In this document: piece after piece, positions 18,290 to 27,385 of the stretch
How the letters are laid out: each line of letters opens with the position of its first letter
Numbering within the stretch: the first letter of the stretch is position 1
Source of the DNA: Sphaerisporangium siamense
Lineage (GTDB): Bacteria > Actinomycetota > Actinomycetes > Streptosporangiales > Streptosporangiaceae
Direction: 5' to 3'
Length of the DNA stretch: 64,000 bases
Assembly: GCF_014205275.1 (NCBI RefSeq)
Contig: NZ_JACHND010000001.1
Coordinates: 7,998,001-8,062,000, forward strand
The notes under the pieces: generated by a model
What the model saw: the letters and a program-made list of their open reading frames with translations, nothing else
Database searches by the model: none
What the model was told of the DNA's origin: nothing
Program-made: the position numbers and the translations under genes

Positions 18290-19555
18290 GTGCGAGGGCT
18301 GCGCGCAAGGCTGACCGTATGCGTCGTCTCGATGATCGCTGGCGTGGCGTCGGCCACGGCACCCGCGCTCGCCGCGGAGACCACGGGATGTGCGGACACG
18401 TCGATACCGCTCACCGTCGAGGAGCAGCGCCTCGCCGGCGCCGTACCGCAAGAGATCCTGCGGCGCTCCGGCTTCGACTCGGCGGCCCCCCGGTTCGCGC
18501 GTGCCCTGTGCGGGGCGAGGTCGTACCGCCAGGCGGAACAGGTCATCACCACGCATGGGCAGCGACTGTGGCAGCGCGCGGTCGACCGGGCGCAGGGACG
18601 CGGCGCGCCGGGCGGCGACCTGAGCCGGGACGACGACCGGCCGCTGTACTGGGCACGGCTCGGGTTGACCGGCGCGCTACGGCAGTGGCGGCCCGCGTTC
18701 GACCTCACCGACGCCGGACGCGCGACGCTGCTCGACCGCCTGGAGCGCGGCTCCCGCGGCCAGGAGGCCATCCGCTTCCCCGCCGGGAAGGGCGTGCGGC
18801 GGGTACTGGTCACCGGCTTCGACCCGTTCACCCTGGACCGGGACATCCGCATCAGCAACCCGTCCGGCGCCAACGCACTGGCGCTGGACGGCACGACCGT
18901 ACGGACGGACGCGGGCCTCGTCAGGATCGAGACGGCCGTGTTCCCGGTCCGCTGGGGCGACTTCGCGCGCGGCGCGGTGGAACGGGCGCTGCGCCCGCAC
19001 CTGCCGCAGGTGGACCTTTTCACCACCGTCAGCCAGGGCCGCCCCGGCCGCTTCGACGTCGAGCGCTTCAACGGAGCCTGGCGGGGAGGCTTCCCCGACA
19101 ACGAGAACCTGTCCTCGACGGGGCCGATCCCGGTGTCCGACCCCGCCTCCCAGCCCCATTGGACGGTGACCACGCTCCCGTACCAGGCGATCGTGGCCGC
19201 TCCGACGGGCCGCTTCCCCGTGTACGACAACACCCAGGTGACCGAGATCCCGGCGGGCGCGACCACCCCCGTGGTACGTCCCGACGGCCCCACCGAGGGC
19301 TCCTCCGCCCGCAGCGGCAGCGGCGGCGACTACCTCTCCAACGAGATCGCCTACCGTGCGACCCTCCTCCGCGACCGCCTCCACCTGAACATCCCCGGCG
19401 GCCACGTCCACACCCCGGTCCTCCAGTTCGGCCCCGACAACACCGACCCGAAGACCGGCACGATCACCGACCCCGACTTCCTCCAGAACCGCCACGACAT
19501 CATCACCCAAGCCCGCGCCATCATCCTCACCGCAGCCACACAAAAACGCCCATAG
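18290..19555 (+). CDS. Secreted pyroglutamyl-peptidase-I-like protein, Cys replaced by Ser
   Basis: 421 aa with a signal peptide (LTVCVVSMIAGVASATAPAL). A helical N-terminal region of about 150 aa precedes a peptidase C15-like domain: VLVTGFDPFTLD, NPSGANALAL, then VERFNGAWRGGFPDN (retaining the catalytic Glu position), GGDYLSNEIAYR and GGHVHTP (His position). In active C15 enzymes the YLSNE position is Cys (typically VCN); here it is Ser. Either catalysis uses Ser or the protein is no longer a cysteine peptidase. GTG 18290 lies 6 bases after AAAGGAA. Confidence 0.75.
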   Translation: MRGLRARLTVCVVSMIAGVASATAPALAAETTGCADTSIPLTVEEQRLAGAVPQEILRRSGFDSAAPRFARALCGARSYRQAEQVITTHGQRLWQRAVDRAQGRGAPGGDLSRDDDRPLYWARLGLTGALRQWRPAFDLTDAGRATLLDRLERGSRGQEAIRFPAGKGVRRVLVTGFDPFTLDRDIRISNPSGANALALDGTTVRTDAGLVRIETAVFPVRWGDFARGAVERALRPHLPQVDLFTTVSQGRPGRFDVERFNGAWRGGFPDNENLSSTGPIPVSDPASQPHWTVTTLPYQAIVAAPTGRFPVYDNTQVTEIPAGATTPVVRPDGPTEGSSARSGSGGDYLSNEIAYRATLLRDRLHLNIPGGHVHTPVLQFGPDNTDPKTGTITDPDFLQNRHDIITQARAIILTAATQKRP

Positions 19556-19592
19556 TCTCCCGCGACATCAACGGCCCCGGTAGGTCACGGAG

Positions 19593-20054
19593 ATGGGTAT
19601 AGCCGCGCACATAGCAAGGCTTCGGGCCGTCGTCGGCCATGAGCTGCTGCTCCTGCCATCGGTGTCGGTCCTGCCCGTCGATGAGGACGGCCGTTTGCTG
19701 CTGGTCCGCCACGCAGGCCACGACGACGGGTGGGGCGTCCTCGGCGGCGCCATCGAGCCAGGCGAGTCACCCGCCGCCGCAGCCGTCCGCGAGGCCCGCG
19801 AGGAGATCGGCGCCGACATCCGGCTGACACGCCTCCTGGACACCCTCGGCGGCCCCGACTACGAGGTCACCTACCCCAACGGCGACCGCGCCGCCTACAT
19901 CACCACCGTCTACGAGGCCCACATCACCCAAGGCTCCCCCACCCCCACCGACGGCGAACTCACCGAACTCGCCTGGTTCCCCCCACAAGACCTCCCCGCC
20001 CTACCGCTGAGCAATTTCGCCCGCGCCCTACTCCAAGCAACCCACCACCTCTGA
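19593..20054 (+). CDS. NUDIX hydrolase
   Basis: 153 aa. The NUDIX box GGAIEPGESPAAAAVREAREEIGAD matches the GX5EX7REUXEEXGU signature across about residues 50-72. It would hydrolyse a nucleoside diphosphate linked to another moiety; substrate unknown. It is the last intact gene before the accessory island that begins near 20.1 kb. Confidence 0.88.
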   Translation: MGIAAHIARLRAVVGHELLLLPSVSVLPVDEDGRLLLVRHAGHDDGWGVLGGAIEPGESPAAAAVREAREEIGADIRLTRLLDTLGGPDYEVTYPNGDRAAYITTVYEAHITQGSPTPTDGELTELAWFPPQDLPALPLSNFARALLQATHHL

Positions 20055-20131
20055 CCACAGCCGGAGGCCACGAGTTGGTGTCGCCGGTCCGGACACGTAC
20101 GCCGAACGCTCGGGTCTGAGGTCCTTGGGCA

Positions 20132-20452
20132 TCACCCGACGCGGGTGGAGTCCATGATTCAGCTGGTCTCCCAGGTCTGGCCGCCATCAGGTGCCGGCCC
20201 CGTCGACGAAACGGCCGACAACCGGAACGGGATCGAGACCGCGCCTGCTTTTGACCCAGCAAATGGACCACTCATCCAGCTTTGCGACAAATGTCCGGAC
20301 CGTCGTGCCATCGAAGTCCTTGATGGGCAGCGTGAGCGTGTCGAAACTGCCCGCGCCGTCGAAGAAGCCGCACGCGACAGCTGCCACGCGCGGGAGGCTT
20401 CCGGGTCTTGCTGATCCGCGATCGAAATACGACCGTAGAAGCTGAAATCCAT
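20132..20452 (-). pseudogene. Decayed small-protein gene (frameshift, deletion, nonsense)
   Basis: The minus strand carries three consecutive pieces of one protein in shifting frames. The N-terminal piece MDFSFYGRISIAD starts at 20452. The middle is GFFDGAGSFDTLTLPIKDFD and VVGRFVDGAG in another frame. The C-terminal piece is DGGQTWETS, stop, IMDSTRVG. From memory this matches an actinobacterial family of about 150 aa ending WETNWIMDFTR; roughly 35 residues between FVDGAG and DGGQTW are missing, and the conserved Trp codon reads TGA. The gene is therefore dead by a frameshift, a deletion and a nonsense change. It sits divergently in front of the Wadjet-like operon. Confidence 0.7.
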
Positions 20453-20524
20453 GAAGATGCAGGCGTGTCTCAGAAAGGATGATGTCTCCGGCTGCCCGCC
20501 TCACCGGCTAATCTCACCCGCTAG

Positions 20525-20557
20525 ACACTCTCGGTTACCAAATGGGTACCGAAGTGT
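20525..20557. promoter_or_regulatory. 33-bp imperfect dyad in front of the Wadjet-like operon
   Basis: ACACT (20525-20529) pairs with AGTGT (20553-20557), and CGGT (20532-20535) with ACCG (20548-20551), around a central TACC-AAAT-GGGT. It ends 14 bases before the GTG start of the first gene. This could be an operator for the operon or overlap its promoter. No regulator gene is adjacent. Confidence 0.5.
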
Positions 20558-20571
20558 ATGAAAGGGGATGA

Positions 20572-22170
20572 GTGGACGAGCTCTTCGACCTGGCCGGCGG
20601 CACCGCCGTGTCCAGGTCAACGACTTCGGCGGAACTCTCGGTCTTCGACCGTACCTTTCCCGCGCGGGTCGCGGTGCTCATGCGCTCCCGACCGATCATG
20701 GAAGCGATCGTCGCCGCGAACCGGCAGGACTGGCCGGCCGCAACCTACGACGTGACGACGTTCGCCCTTGCCGCGATCGATCTGGTCATTGCCCAGCAGG
20801 GCTTCGCGGAGGAAGCCACCTACGACGACCTTGTTGACGGACTCACCACGCTCGCCCGCCGTACCGCACCGGAGCGGCCGGCATCAGAACACCGTCGCGT
20901 CGGTGCGTACACAGTTGACGCTCTCCTGAACCGGGGCGAGCGCGAGGCACCGTTCACCTACCGAATCAGCGACTTCACTAACGAGGCCAAGAACCACCAG
21001 CGGCGGCAGGTACAGTTCCGGCTGCTCATCGAGCGAGAGGACCCGGCACGTGGCGAGGTTGTCCTCAACGCTACCCGCGACGCCATCAATGCGCTGGTCG
21101 GTGGGCTGGAGTTCGATGTCGAAGACGAGCAGGTCGCCAACGAGGTGCTCCTGGAACGCCAGCTGGCCAAAGGCGCGTTCGACGCTGCGGAACGCGCCGC
21201 GGTCCGGGCACGGCTGCTGTCTGTGTCGCTCGCCAAGGACCTCCACGAGCTGATCAAGAACACCCGGCGGGATCTGCGTGCCGTCATCCAGGAGTGGGCA
21301 ACGGCCGTTCCGCAACGTCTGTCCACGGCCCGGGAACACATCGCGGGCCGGATGGAGGCCGAGCACCGCTTGCTCGCCAAGGTCCGCGAGTCGCTGGAAT
21401 CCGACGACCAGCAGGTCACCATGGCGGCGGCCCGGATCGCTGCACTGCTCACCGAATGCTCGCGCCGGCACGACGCGCTGCACCGACAGGTCATCGCCGC
21501 CCGAAGCGTGTTCCTGGAGGAGCAGGATCGGCAGACGTTCCGGCCACCGGCAATGGGGTACCTGCCCGACATCAGCGGCGAGATCCTCACCCCGCTGCTC
21601 GGCATGGACAGTGAGACCGCCCTGGTGGTCACCGACAGATGGCTGTCGGATGTCACCGGTCCCCGCCCTCCGAGACTGCCCAGGCTGTACCGGCTGGTTT
21701 ACGACCTGTGGGCCGTCCGCGACTCCACAGACGACGATCGTGACCTCGACGACGATGACGAGGCGGGAGACCCGGATCCGCCGACGATCGGACCGGACAT
21801 CATGGACGCCGCGCGGCGGGTCGTCGTCAGGACCGGCCTGCCCGCTCGGCTGTCGGCGCTGCTCGCCGATGCCCTGACCGATCCCGGCTTGGACAGCGGC
21901 ACCGACCGGCAGCGGGCCGCCGAGATCCTTGCGTTGGCCGCGCTGTGGTGCTTCGCACCCGAGCAGACCGATACCGAGCACACCACATCGGTCGACCTGA
22001 CCACACGAATTCTGGGGCCCCGCGCTGTAGCGGACGCCGACGGCCTGAAGCTCAATCTGCCGGGATGGGACGGCGACGACCTGATCATCGTCCCGCATCC
22101 CGACGCCCTGGAGACCGCCCACCCACAACCGGTCACCGACCACCCCTGGATGCCCTCGGAGACGCGATGA
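20572..22170 (+). CDS. jetA: Wadjet-like JetA: kleisin-type SMC subunit
   Basis: 532 aa. The N-terminal part (residues about 20-120) is a winged-helix-like region with FDRTFPARVAVLMRSRPIME; the middle is long alpha-helical (RLLIEREDPARGEVVLNATR through LSTAREHIAGRMEAEHRLLA); the C-terminal part has an Asp-rich linker (TDDDRDLDDDDEAGD) and a small domain. This layout and first place in the operon fit JetA, the kleisin of Wadjet complexes. Direct similarity to described JetA types is not obvious, so the name rests on the operon and on the SMC and Toprim partners. GTG 20572 follows GAAAGGGGAT. Its stop overlaps jetB by 4 bases. Confidence 0.7.
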   Translation: MDELFDLAGGTAVSRSTTSAELSVFDRTFPARVAVLMRSRPIMEAIVAANRQDWPAATYDVTTFALAAIDLVIAQQGFAEEATYDDLVDGLTTLARRTAPERPASEHRRVGAYTVDALLNRGEREAPFTYRISDFTNEAKNHQRRQVQFRLLIEREDPARGEVVLNATRDAINALVGGLEFDVEDEQVANEVLLERQLAKGAFDAAERAAVRARLLSVSLAKDLHELIKNTRRDLRAVIQEWATAVPQRLSTAREHIAGRMEAEHRLLAKVRESLESDDQQVTMAAARIAALLTECSRRHDALHRQVIAARSVFLEEQDRQTFRPPAMGYLPDISGEILTPLLGMDSETALVVTDRWLSDVTGPRPPRLPRLYRLVYDLWAVRDSTDDDRDLDDDDEAGDPDPPTIGPDIMDAARRVVVRTGLPARLSALLADALTDPGLDSGTDRQRAAEILALAALWCFAPEQTDTEHTTSVDLTTRILGPRAVADADGLKLNLPGWDGDDLIIVPHPDALETAHPQPVTDHPWMPSETR

Positions 22171-22943
22171 CCCTGACGCAGAACGATCACATCGACATCG
22201 GGACCCTCATCGCGTACGCGATACAACCCACCCAACGCCCCGGCCGCAGCCAGGAATATCGCCGAGTGCTCGGCCGGTACCGCACCGAATCAGACTTCCG
22301 CGTCGCCGCCGATGCCGTGCTGCAGGGACTACACGCCCGCGCTCTGTCCGACGGCGACTTCGGGCTCGTCCTCGGTGTCAGTCCCGAGTCTCCGTTCGCC
22401 TACCGGGTCGGCGACATGCCCAACGCCGGGCACCGGATCGGGCGCCTGATGGCCGGCCTCGTGCTGGTCGGCGTGGCCGCCCACGCCTATCCCACCCCGG
22501 CCGACCTGGAGGAGGAACGGATCCGCCGGGTCGCGGACGTCGAGTTCGAGCAGTGGATGCGCACGATGTGTGAACGCCTACAGGAACACGACGCTGCCGG
22601 CGAGCCGGTACCCGACGACGGCCTGAACGAGGCGTGGCGGACCTATCACGAGATGCCTTCTACACTCGTCGGCGACAAGGGCCGCAGCTCCGGACGGCTG
22701 TCGCCCAAGTGCACCCTGTACTGGGTCCGCAATGTCCTCGGATGGCTCGTGGAGCATGGCATGGCCCGCGCCGACAGCACCGGCGGAACCTGGATGCTCA
22801 CCGAGAGGTTCCGCGTGCAGGTCAAGGACATGGCCGGTGAACCCGCGTACACCTTCCTGGCGGACATTGCCCGACGGCCACAGGCTCGGTCGTCGAGCCC
22901 GACAGTCCAGCCGGTCGGTGCGGATGACGAGGAGCGGGTGTGA
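22167..22943 (+). CDS. jetB: Wadjet-like JetB: small winged-helix (KITE-type) subunit
   Basis: 258 aa. The C-terminal half (PKCTLYWVRNVLGWLVEHGM, then GTWMLTERFRVQVKDMAGEP) has the look of a winged helix, as expected of the KITE subunit that binds the kleisin. The N-terminal half holds ESDFRVAADAVLQGLHARAL and YRVGDMPNAGHRIGRLMAGL. Length and position between JetA and the SMC gene match JetB; no specific motif proves it. ATG 22167 overlaps the jetA stop (ATGA) and its own stop overlaps jetC (GTGA), so synthesis is coupled. Confidence 0.65.
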   Translation: MTLTQNDHIDIGTLIAYAIQPTQRPGRSQEYRRVLGRYRTESDFRVAADAVLQGLHARALSDGDFGLVLGVSPESPFAYRVGDMPNAGHRIGRLMAGLVLVGVAAHAYPTPADLEEERIRRVADVEFEQWMRTMCERLQEHDAAGEPVPDDGLNEAWRTYHEMPSTLVGDKGRSSGRLSPKCTLYWVRNVLGWLVEHGMARADSTGGTWMLTERFRVQVKDMAGEPAYTFLADIARRPQARSSSPTVQPVGADDEERV

Positions 22944-25900
22944 CCTACCATCTGGCCGCGTTCCGGCTTCACTCGATCGGGGAGAGATCGGCTCGCTTCA
23001 CCGACGTCACGCTTGACTTAACCGGCCCGGATGGTGACAGTAGCCACCCCGCCGACTCAGTCATCTGGCTGAGGAACGGCGGCGGCAAGTCCTCGTTGTT
23101 GTCGTTGTTCTACGCGCTGCTGTTGCCGAGAGCTGTCGACTTCATGGGGCGAACGGTGAAACGCAGCCTCACCGACTACGTCGACAGCGGCGACACCGCA
23201 CACACCGTCGCGGCGTGGCATCCCTCCACCTCGGACACGTTGGACGGCTCGCCGGACCGCGTCCTCATCACCGGCGTGGTCTACGAATGGTGCGACCTAC
23301 GCCGTCCGGCCGACGCCGACCGCGCCCGGGACCGGCTCGACACGACCTTTTACGCGTTCTACGCCGTGCCGGGCGTACTCGACCTACACGCGCTTCCCAT
23401 CCTCGACGCAACAAACGCGCCCCGACGTCGGGCGGCCTACGTCGCAGCCTTGAAGGAATATGCGGCGACCTATCCACAAGCCATGGATCTGGTCGCGACC
23501 GAGAAGCAACACGAGTGGACGACCGCGCTGACGAGCCGGGGCCTCGACCCGGCGCTGTTTCGCACCCAGAAGCAGATGAACCATGTCGAGGGCGGCGTGG
23601 AGGACATGTTCCGGTTCTCGTCCGCCCGCGAGTTCATCGACCTGCTCATCGACCTCACGGTCGCGCCGGAGGACGCGATCAGCGTCGCCGAGCGCCTGGC
23701 CTCGATTGCGTCGCTGCTGGCGACCAAGCCCGCCAAGACGGCCGAGCGTGACTTCTGCCTCGACTCGGCAACAGGTCTGGACCGCACTCACGTCTGCCAG
23801 CAGGAGGTCGACGCATCAGCGCTCGCCGTCCAACAGGCCGCCGACGAGGCAGCCAGACTGTCCGCAACCTTCGCGGCGGCGGTCACGCAGGCGAACAATC
23901 AGATCGAGGTACTCGCCGCGCAGCGCGACGCCATCGAGAAGCGCCGCGCTGCGGCAGTGACCGAGGGCGGCGCCGCGTACGAGCTCGTCTACCTGTACGA
24001 GGAACGCGCCGCCCAGATCCGGCTGGGTACCGCGCAGGACGAACTCAGCAAGGCCGACACCGCCGTCAGCGATGCCGCCGAACTCATCGCCGCCTGGGAA
24101 GCCGCCGGACATCTGGCGGAGAAGAAGGAACTGCAGGATGCGCTGGAGCGCACGCGCCGCGAGGCCGGCGAGGAACGCGAACGCACCGCGCCAATGCGGC
24201 ACGAGCACGATGAACACACCGCTCGCCTGCGAACCCGCCTGCTCACACTCGTCGACGCCCATGAGACCACGGTGGCGATGGCCACCAAAGCCGCCACGAA
24301 AGCGAGGGCAGACGTCGAGGCCCACCGTGCAGCGGCGAAGAAGGCCGGCCAGGACGCACAGGCCGCCGACAAGGAAGCGGCGACCGCGACCGCCCACCTG
24401 GGGGAGCTGGACGCGGACCTACGCACGGCCGTCCGCGACGGCGTGCTTCCGAGCGAGCAGACCGACCCGACCGAGCATGACGCCGTTCTCGCCGAACAGC
24501 ACGCCACCCTCGCGGGCATTCTTGACGAGATTCAGAGCCGTCGTGAGCAACGACCGGCGCTTCGGCGTGCTCTGACAGACACACTCGCCACGCTGGCGGG
24601 TGAGCACGTTCGGCTCGACGGGGAGCGGGCCCGGCTCGTGGAGGAGCGTACCGCGTTCGCCGAACGCGCATCCACGCTCGTCGCACGCGGACGTGTACAG
24701 GATCTGACCGAATCCACCGGCGAGGCGCCCGCAGACCTCTGGGCGGAGGCGGACACCCTGACCCGCCGGTTGTCCGACGCGATCGTCGGCACCGACGTGG
24801 CGCTGGTGCGGCTGGAAGCCGAACGCGTCGACGACCAGCGCATCCTCGACGTCCACGCGCGCACCGGACTGCTGCCCACCACCCTGGACGCCGAACAGGT
24901 CCAAGCCATTCTGGCCGAGCACAGCGTCATGGCCGAGACCGGCTGGGCACACCTGCGCACGCTGCTGCCCGGTACACGCCTGCTGGAGACGGTCACGGAC
25001 CCGGACCTCGCGCGCCTCGGCGTCGGTCTCGTCATCCCCACTGCTCAGGCCGACGCCGCCGCGAGCGTGCTGGCCGGCGTCGATACGGCGACCACAGCAC
25101 TCGTCGGCGTCTACACCGCGCAGGCCGCCGCCGCGATCGTCGGCTCCCCCAGTACGGACCCCGGCATAGTCGCTCCGGTATGGACCGCACTGCATCGCGG
25201 CTTGGTGGACCCGGCCTGGGCCGAAGGAGCCGTGCGCCAGGTCACGACCCGCGCCGAGGCATACGAGGAGCAGCAGGGTCGCTTGGCCGAGGCACGTGAA
25301 ACCGACCGGGCACTGCTCCGCGAGCTCACCGACCTGCTCAGCGACTGCCCCGCCGGACACCTCGACAGCCTCAGCGGCCGCATCGACGACCTTGACAACA
25401 CCCTGCTTAAGGTGGCCGCCGCACTCGAACAAGCCCGCACGGACCTCGCCGAACTCGACGAGGCGGAGGCGAAGGACGCCTCGATAGCGCAGCAGATCCA
25501 ACGCCAGATCTCCGACATCGAGAAGTTCCGCTCCCGCCTGTCCAGCCTCATCCACAAGATGGAGGCAGCCGTGTCCTGGCGTAGCGAGCTCGCCGAGGCC
25601 GAGTCCCGAGCCAAGGACGCCCACGACCTGGCCGTGCGCCACGCGGAAAACGCAGACCGGGCGCTCGACGATGCCACCGAGCAAAGCAGAATCGCCGATG
25701 TCGAGGGCAGGACCGCCAACACATACCGCAGCGAGGCGGCCGGCTTGGCATTCCTCGACTCTGCACCAGACGTTACCGACGATCCGGCGGTGTCCCTTGA
25801 TGTCCTTCGCGCTCGGCGTCAGGAGGCCGAGCGCGCCTGGCAGGTCCAGGCATCCCAGTCCGTACTCGCCGAGCGAGAACGCACCCTCGCCGCTTCACTC

Positions 25901-27385
25901 GCGTCCCACGAACAGGCCCTCACCGCGGTCAGTGCCGAAACCTGTGAACATGCCAGCGCCCTGCTCAGCACCGCAGAGGGACAGACCAAGCCCGCCCGGG
26001 CCGTGGCCCTGGCCGCGGCCCGAGGGGCGGAGAAGGAGGCAGTAAGCCGTGAGGCCCGCGCCGCCGGCGACATCGAACAGCACTCGGCGACGCTCAAAAG
26101 GATCCGGGCGCGACGCACCGATCCGCCGAAGCGGGCACTACCTGTCGAACCAACCACAGCGGAGCAGGCCGACAATCTGGCTGCCGAATACGACGGGATC
26201 GGTCAAGCCTGCGTCGAGAGGCGAACAATCGCAGAGGGCGAAATCCGCGACCTTGAGGGTAAGCAAGGCGAATACCGGAGTCGGGCTACGGCGTTCGAGT
26301 TGCTCGCCGACGGTCTCCCGGACCCGGCCGACCAAGTCATCGCGCCGTTCGCCGGGAGCGAGGACGAGGCGAAGATCCACAAGCAGGCGGTCATGGCTGC
26401 GCTGCGCGGCGCGGAAAAGCGGGCAAGCGACGCGGCAGTCTCCCGGGCGAACGCGGTCGGGGACCTACGGACAACAGGAAGCAGGTACCCGGGCGTCGCC
26501 ACACCCGCGAAGGACCGCGTCCTCCACGACAATGAGGAGGTGCTGGCCGAGCACGCGGGAACACTGGCCAAGCAGCTCAGGCTGCGCGCCGATATGATCA
26601 ACGGGGAACTGGCCGACATCGCCGAGGACCAGTCGATCGTGACCGGTTCTCTAGCCCGCCTCGTCTCGAACACCCTCGATACCCTGCGTAAGGCCGAACG
26701 GTACTCACGAGTGGCAACGAAGACCGGAGGCTGGGCCGGGAAACAGATGCTCCGAATTGCCTTCGAACCCCCCGCGAGCGACGCGGACCTTCGCACCTAC
26801 GTCACCCGGGTCGTGGAGCGGCGCATCGCCGACGGCGTCAAGCCGGAAGGACTGCCACTGCTCAAGGACGCCGTTCACGAGGCAGCCGGCATCAGGGGCT
26901 TCACTGTCAAGGTTCTCAAACCCGCCCTGGATCTGGTGCCCACGACCGAGGACATCACCCGGCTCGGCAAATGGTCCGGTGGAGAGAAGCTGACCGTCTG
27001 CGTCGCGCTCTACTGCACCATCGCGGCCCTGCGCGCTGTAAATGCCGGGCGCCGGGATCGCTCGGGCGGCGTACTGCTGCTCGACAATCCGATCGGCCGC
27101 GCCTCACACGGCAGCCTCGTCGGCCTCCAGCGAGCCGTCGCCGCCGCTCACAAAGTTCAGCTCGTGTACACCACAGGGGTGAAAGACCCCGACGCCGTAT
27201 CCCGGTTCCCCAACGTCATCCGGCTGGACAACAGACCGGGTCGCACCCGGAACCGCCGTTACATCGTCCCGGACGGCACCCTCGCCGACGCATCCGATCA
27301 GCGACTCATCACCGGAGTCCGCGTCGCACACGACGAATCGCCCAGCGGTGCTGGGAACCACGCTCCGACGGACGCGTTGACATGA
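22940..27385 (+). CDS. jetC: Wadjet-like JetC: SMC/Rad50-type ATPase
   Basis: 1481 aa. Walker A is WLRNGGGKSSLL near residues 44-54. Ala/Glu/Arg-rich coiled coils run from about 280 to 1150 with a hinge-like middle (about 650-800). The C-terminal head has the ABC signature KWSGGEKLT (about 1344-1352) and Walker B VLLLDNPIGRAS (about 1378-1389). The usual catalytic Glu after the Walker B Asp is Asn here, in a DNPxGxAS form I associate with some bacterial SMC-like ATPases. Such proteins extrude DNA loops; with JetD they recognise and cut small circular DNA. GTG 22940 overlaps jetB, and the stop overlaps jetD by 4 bases. Confidence 0.85.
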   Translation: MTYHLAAFRLHSIGERSARFTDVTLDLTGPDGDSSHPADSVIWLRNGGGKSSLLSLFYALLLPRAVDFMGRTVKRSLTDYVDSGDTAHTVAAWHPSTSDTLDGSPDRVLITGVVYEWCDLRRPADADRARDRLDTTFYAFYAVPGVLDLHALPILDATNAPRRRAAYVAALKEYAATYPQAMDLVATEKQHEWTTALTSRGLDPALFRTQKQMNHVEGGVEDMFRFSSAREFIDLLIDLTVAPEDAISVAERLASIASLLATKPAKTAERDFCLDSATGLDRTHVCQQEVDASALAVQQAADEAARLSATFAAAVTQANNQIEVLAAQRDAIEKRRAAAVTEGGAAYELVYLYEERAAQIRLGTAQDELSKADTAVSDAAELIAAWEAAGHLAEKKELQDALERTRREAGEERERTAPMRHEHDEHTARLRTRLLTLVDAHETTVAMATKAATKARADVEAHRAAAKKAGQDAQAADKEAATATAHLGELDADLRTAVRDGVLPSEQTDPTEHDAVLAEQHATLAGILDEIQSRREQRPALRRALTDTLATLAGEHVRLDGERARLVEERTAFAERASTLVARGRVQDLTESTGEAPADLWAEADTLTRRLSDAIVGTDVALVRLEAERVDDQRILDVHARTGLLPTTLDAEQVQAILAEHSVMAETGWAHLRTLLPGTRLLETVTDPDLARLGVGLVIPTAQADAAASVLAGVDTATTALVGVYTAQAAAAIVGSPSTDPGIVAPVWTALHRGLVDPAWAEGAVRQVTTRAEAYEEQQGRLAEARETDRALLRELTDLLSDCPAGHLDSLSGRIDDLDNTLLKVAAALEQARTDLAELDEAEAKDASIAQQIQRQISDIEKFRSRLSSLIHKMEAAVSWRSELAEAESRAKDAHDLAVRHAENADRALDDATEQSRIADVEGRTANTYRSEAAGLAFLDSAPDVTDDPAVSLDVLRARRQEAERAWQVQASQSVLAERERTLAASLASHEQALTAVSAETCEHASALLSTAEGQTKPARAVALAAARGAEKEAVSREARAAGDIEQHSATLKRIRARRTDPPKRALPVEPTTAEQADNLAAEYDGIGQACVERRTIAEGEIRDLEGKQGEYRSRATAFELLADGLPDPADQVIAPFAGSEDEAKIHKQAVMAALRGAEKRASDAAVSRANAVGDLRTTGSRYPGVATPAKDRVLHDNEEVLAEHAGTLAKQLRLRADMINGELADIAEDQSIVTGSLARLVSNTLDTLRKAERYSRVATKTGGWAGKQMLRIAFEPPASDADLRTYVTRVVERRIADGVKPEGLPLLKDAVHEAAGIRGFTVKVLKPALDLVPTTEDITRLGKWSGGEKLTVCVALYCTIAALRAVNAGRRDRSGGVLLLDNPIGRASHGSLVGLQRAVAAAHKVQLVYTTGVKDPDAVSRFPNVIRLDNRPGRTRNRRYIVPDGTLADASDQRLITGVRVAHDESPSGAGNHAPTDALT

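Noticed and set aside
20055..20160. Left attachment site duplicate of the tRNA-Arg 3' end
   Set aside because: Searched by eye for copies of the T-arm/acceptor sequence near the left edge of the island; none was found, so no att pair is claimed.
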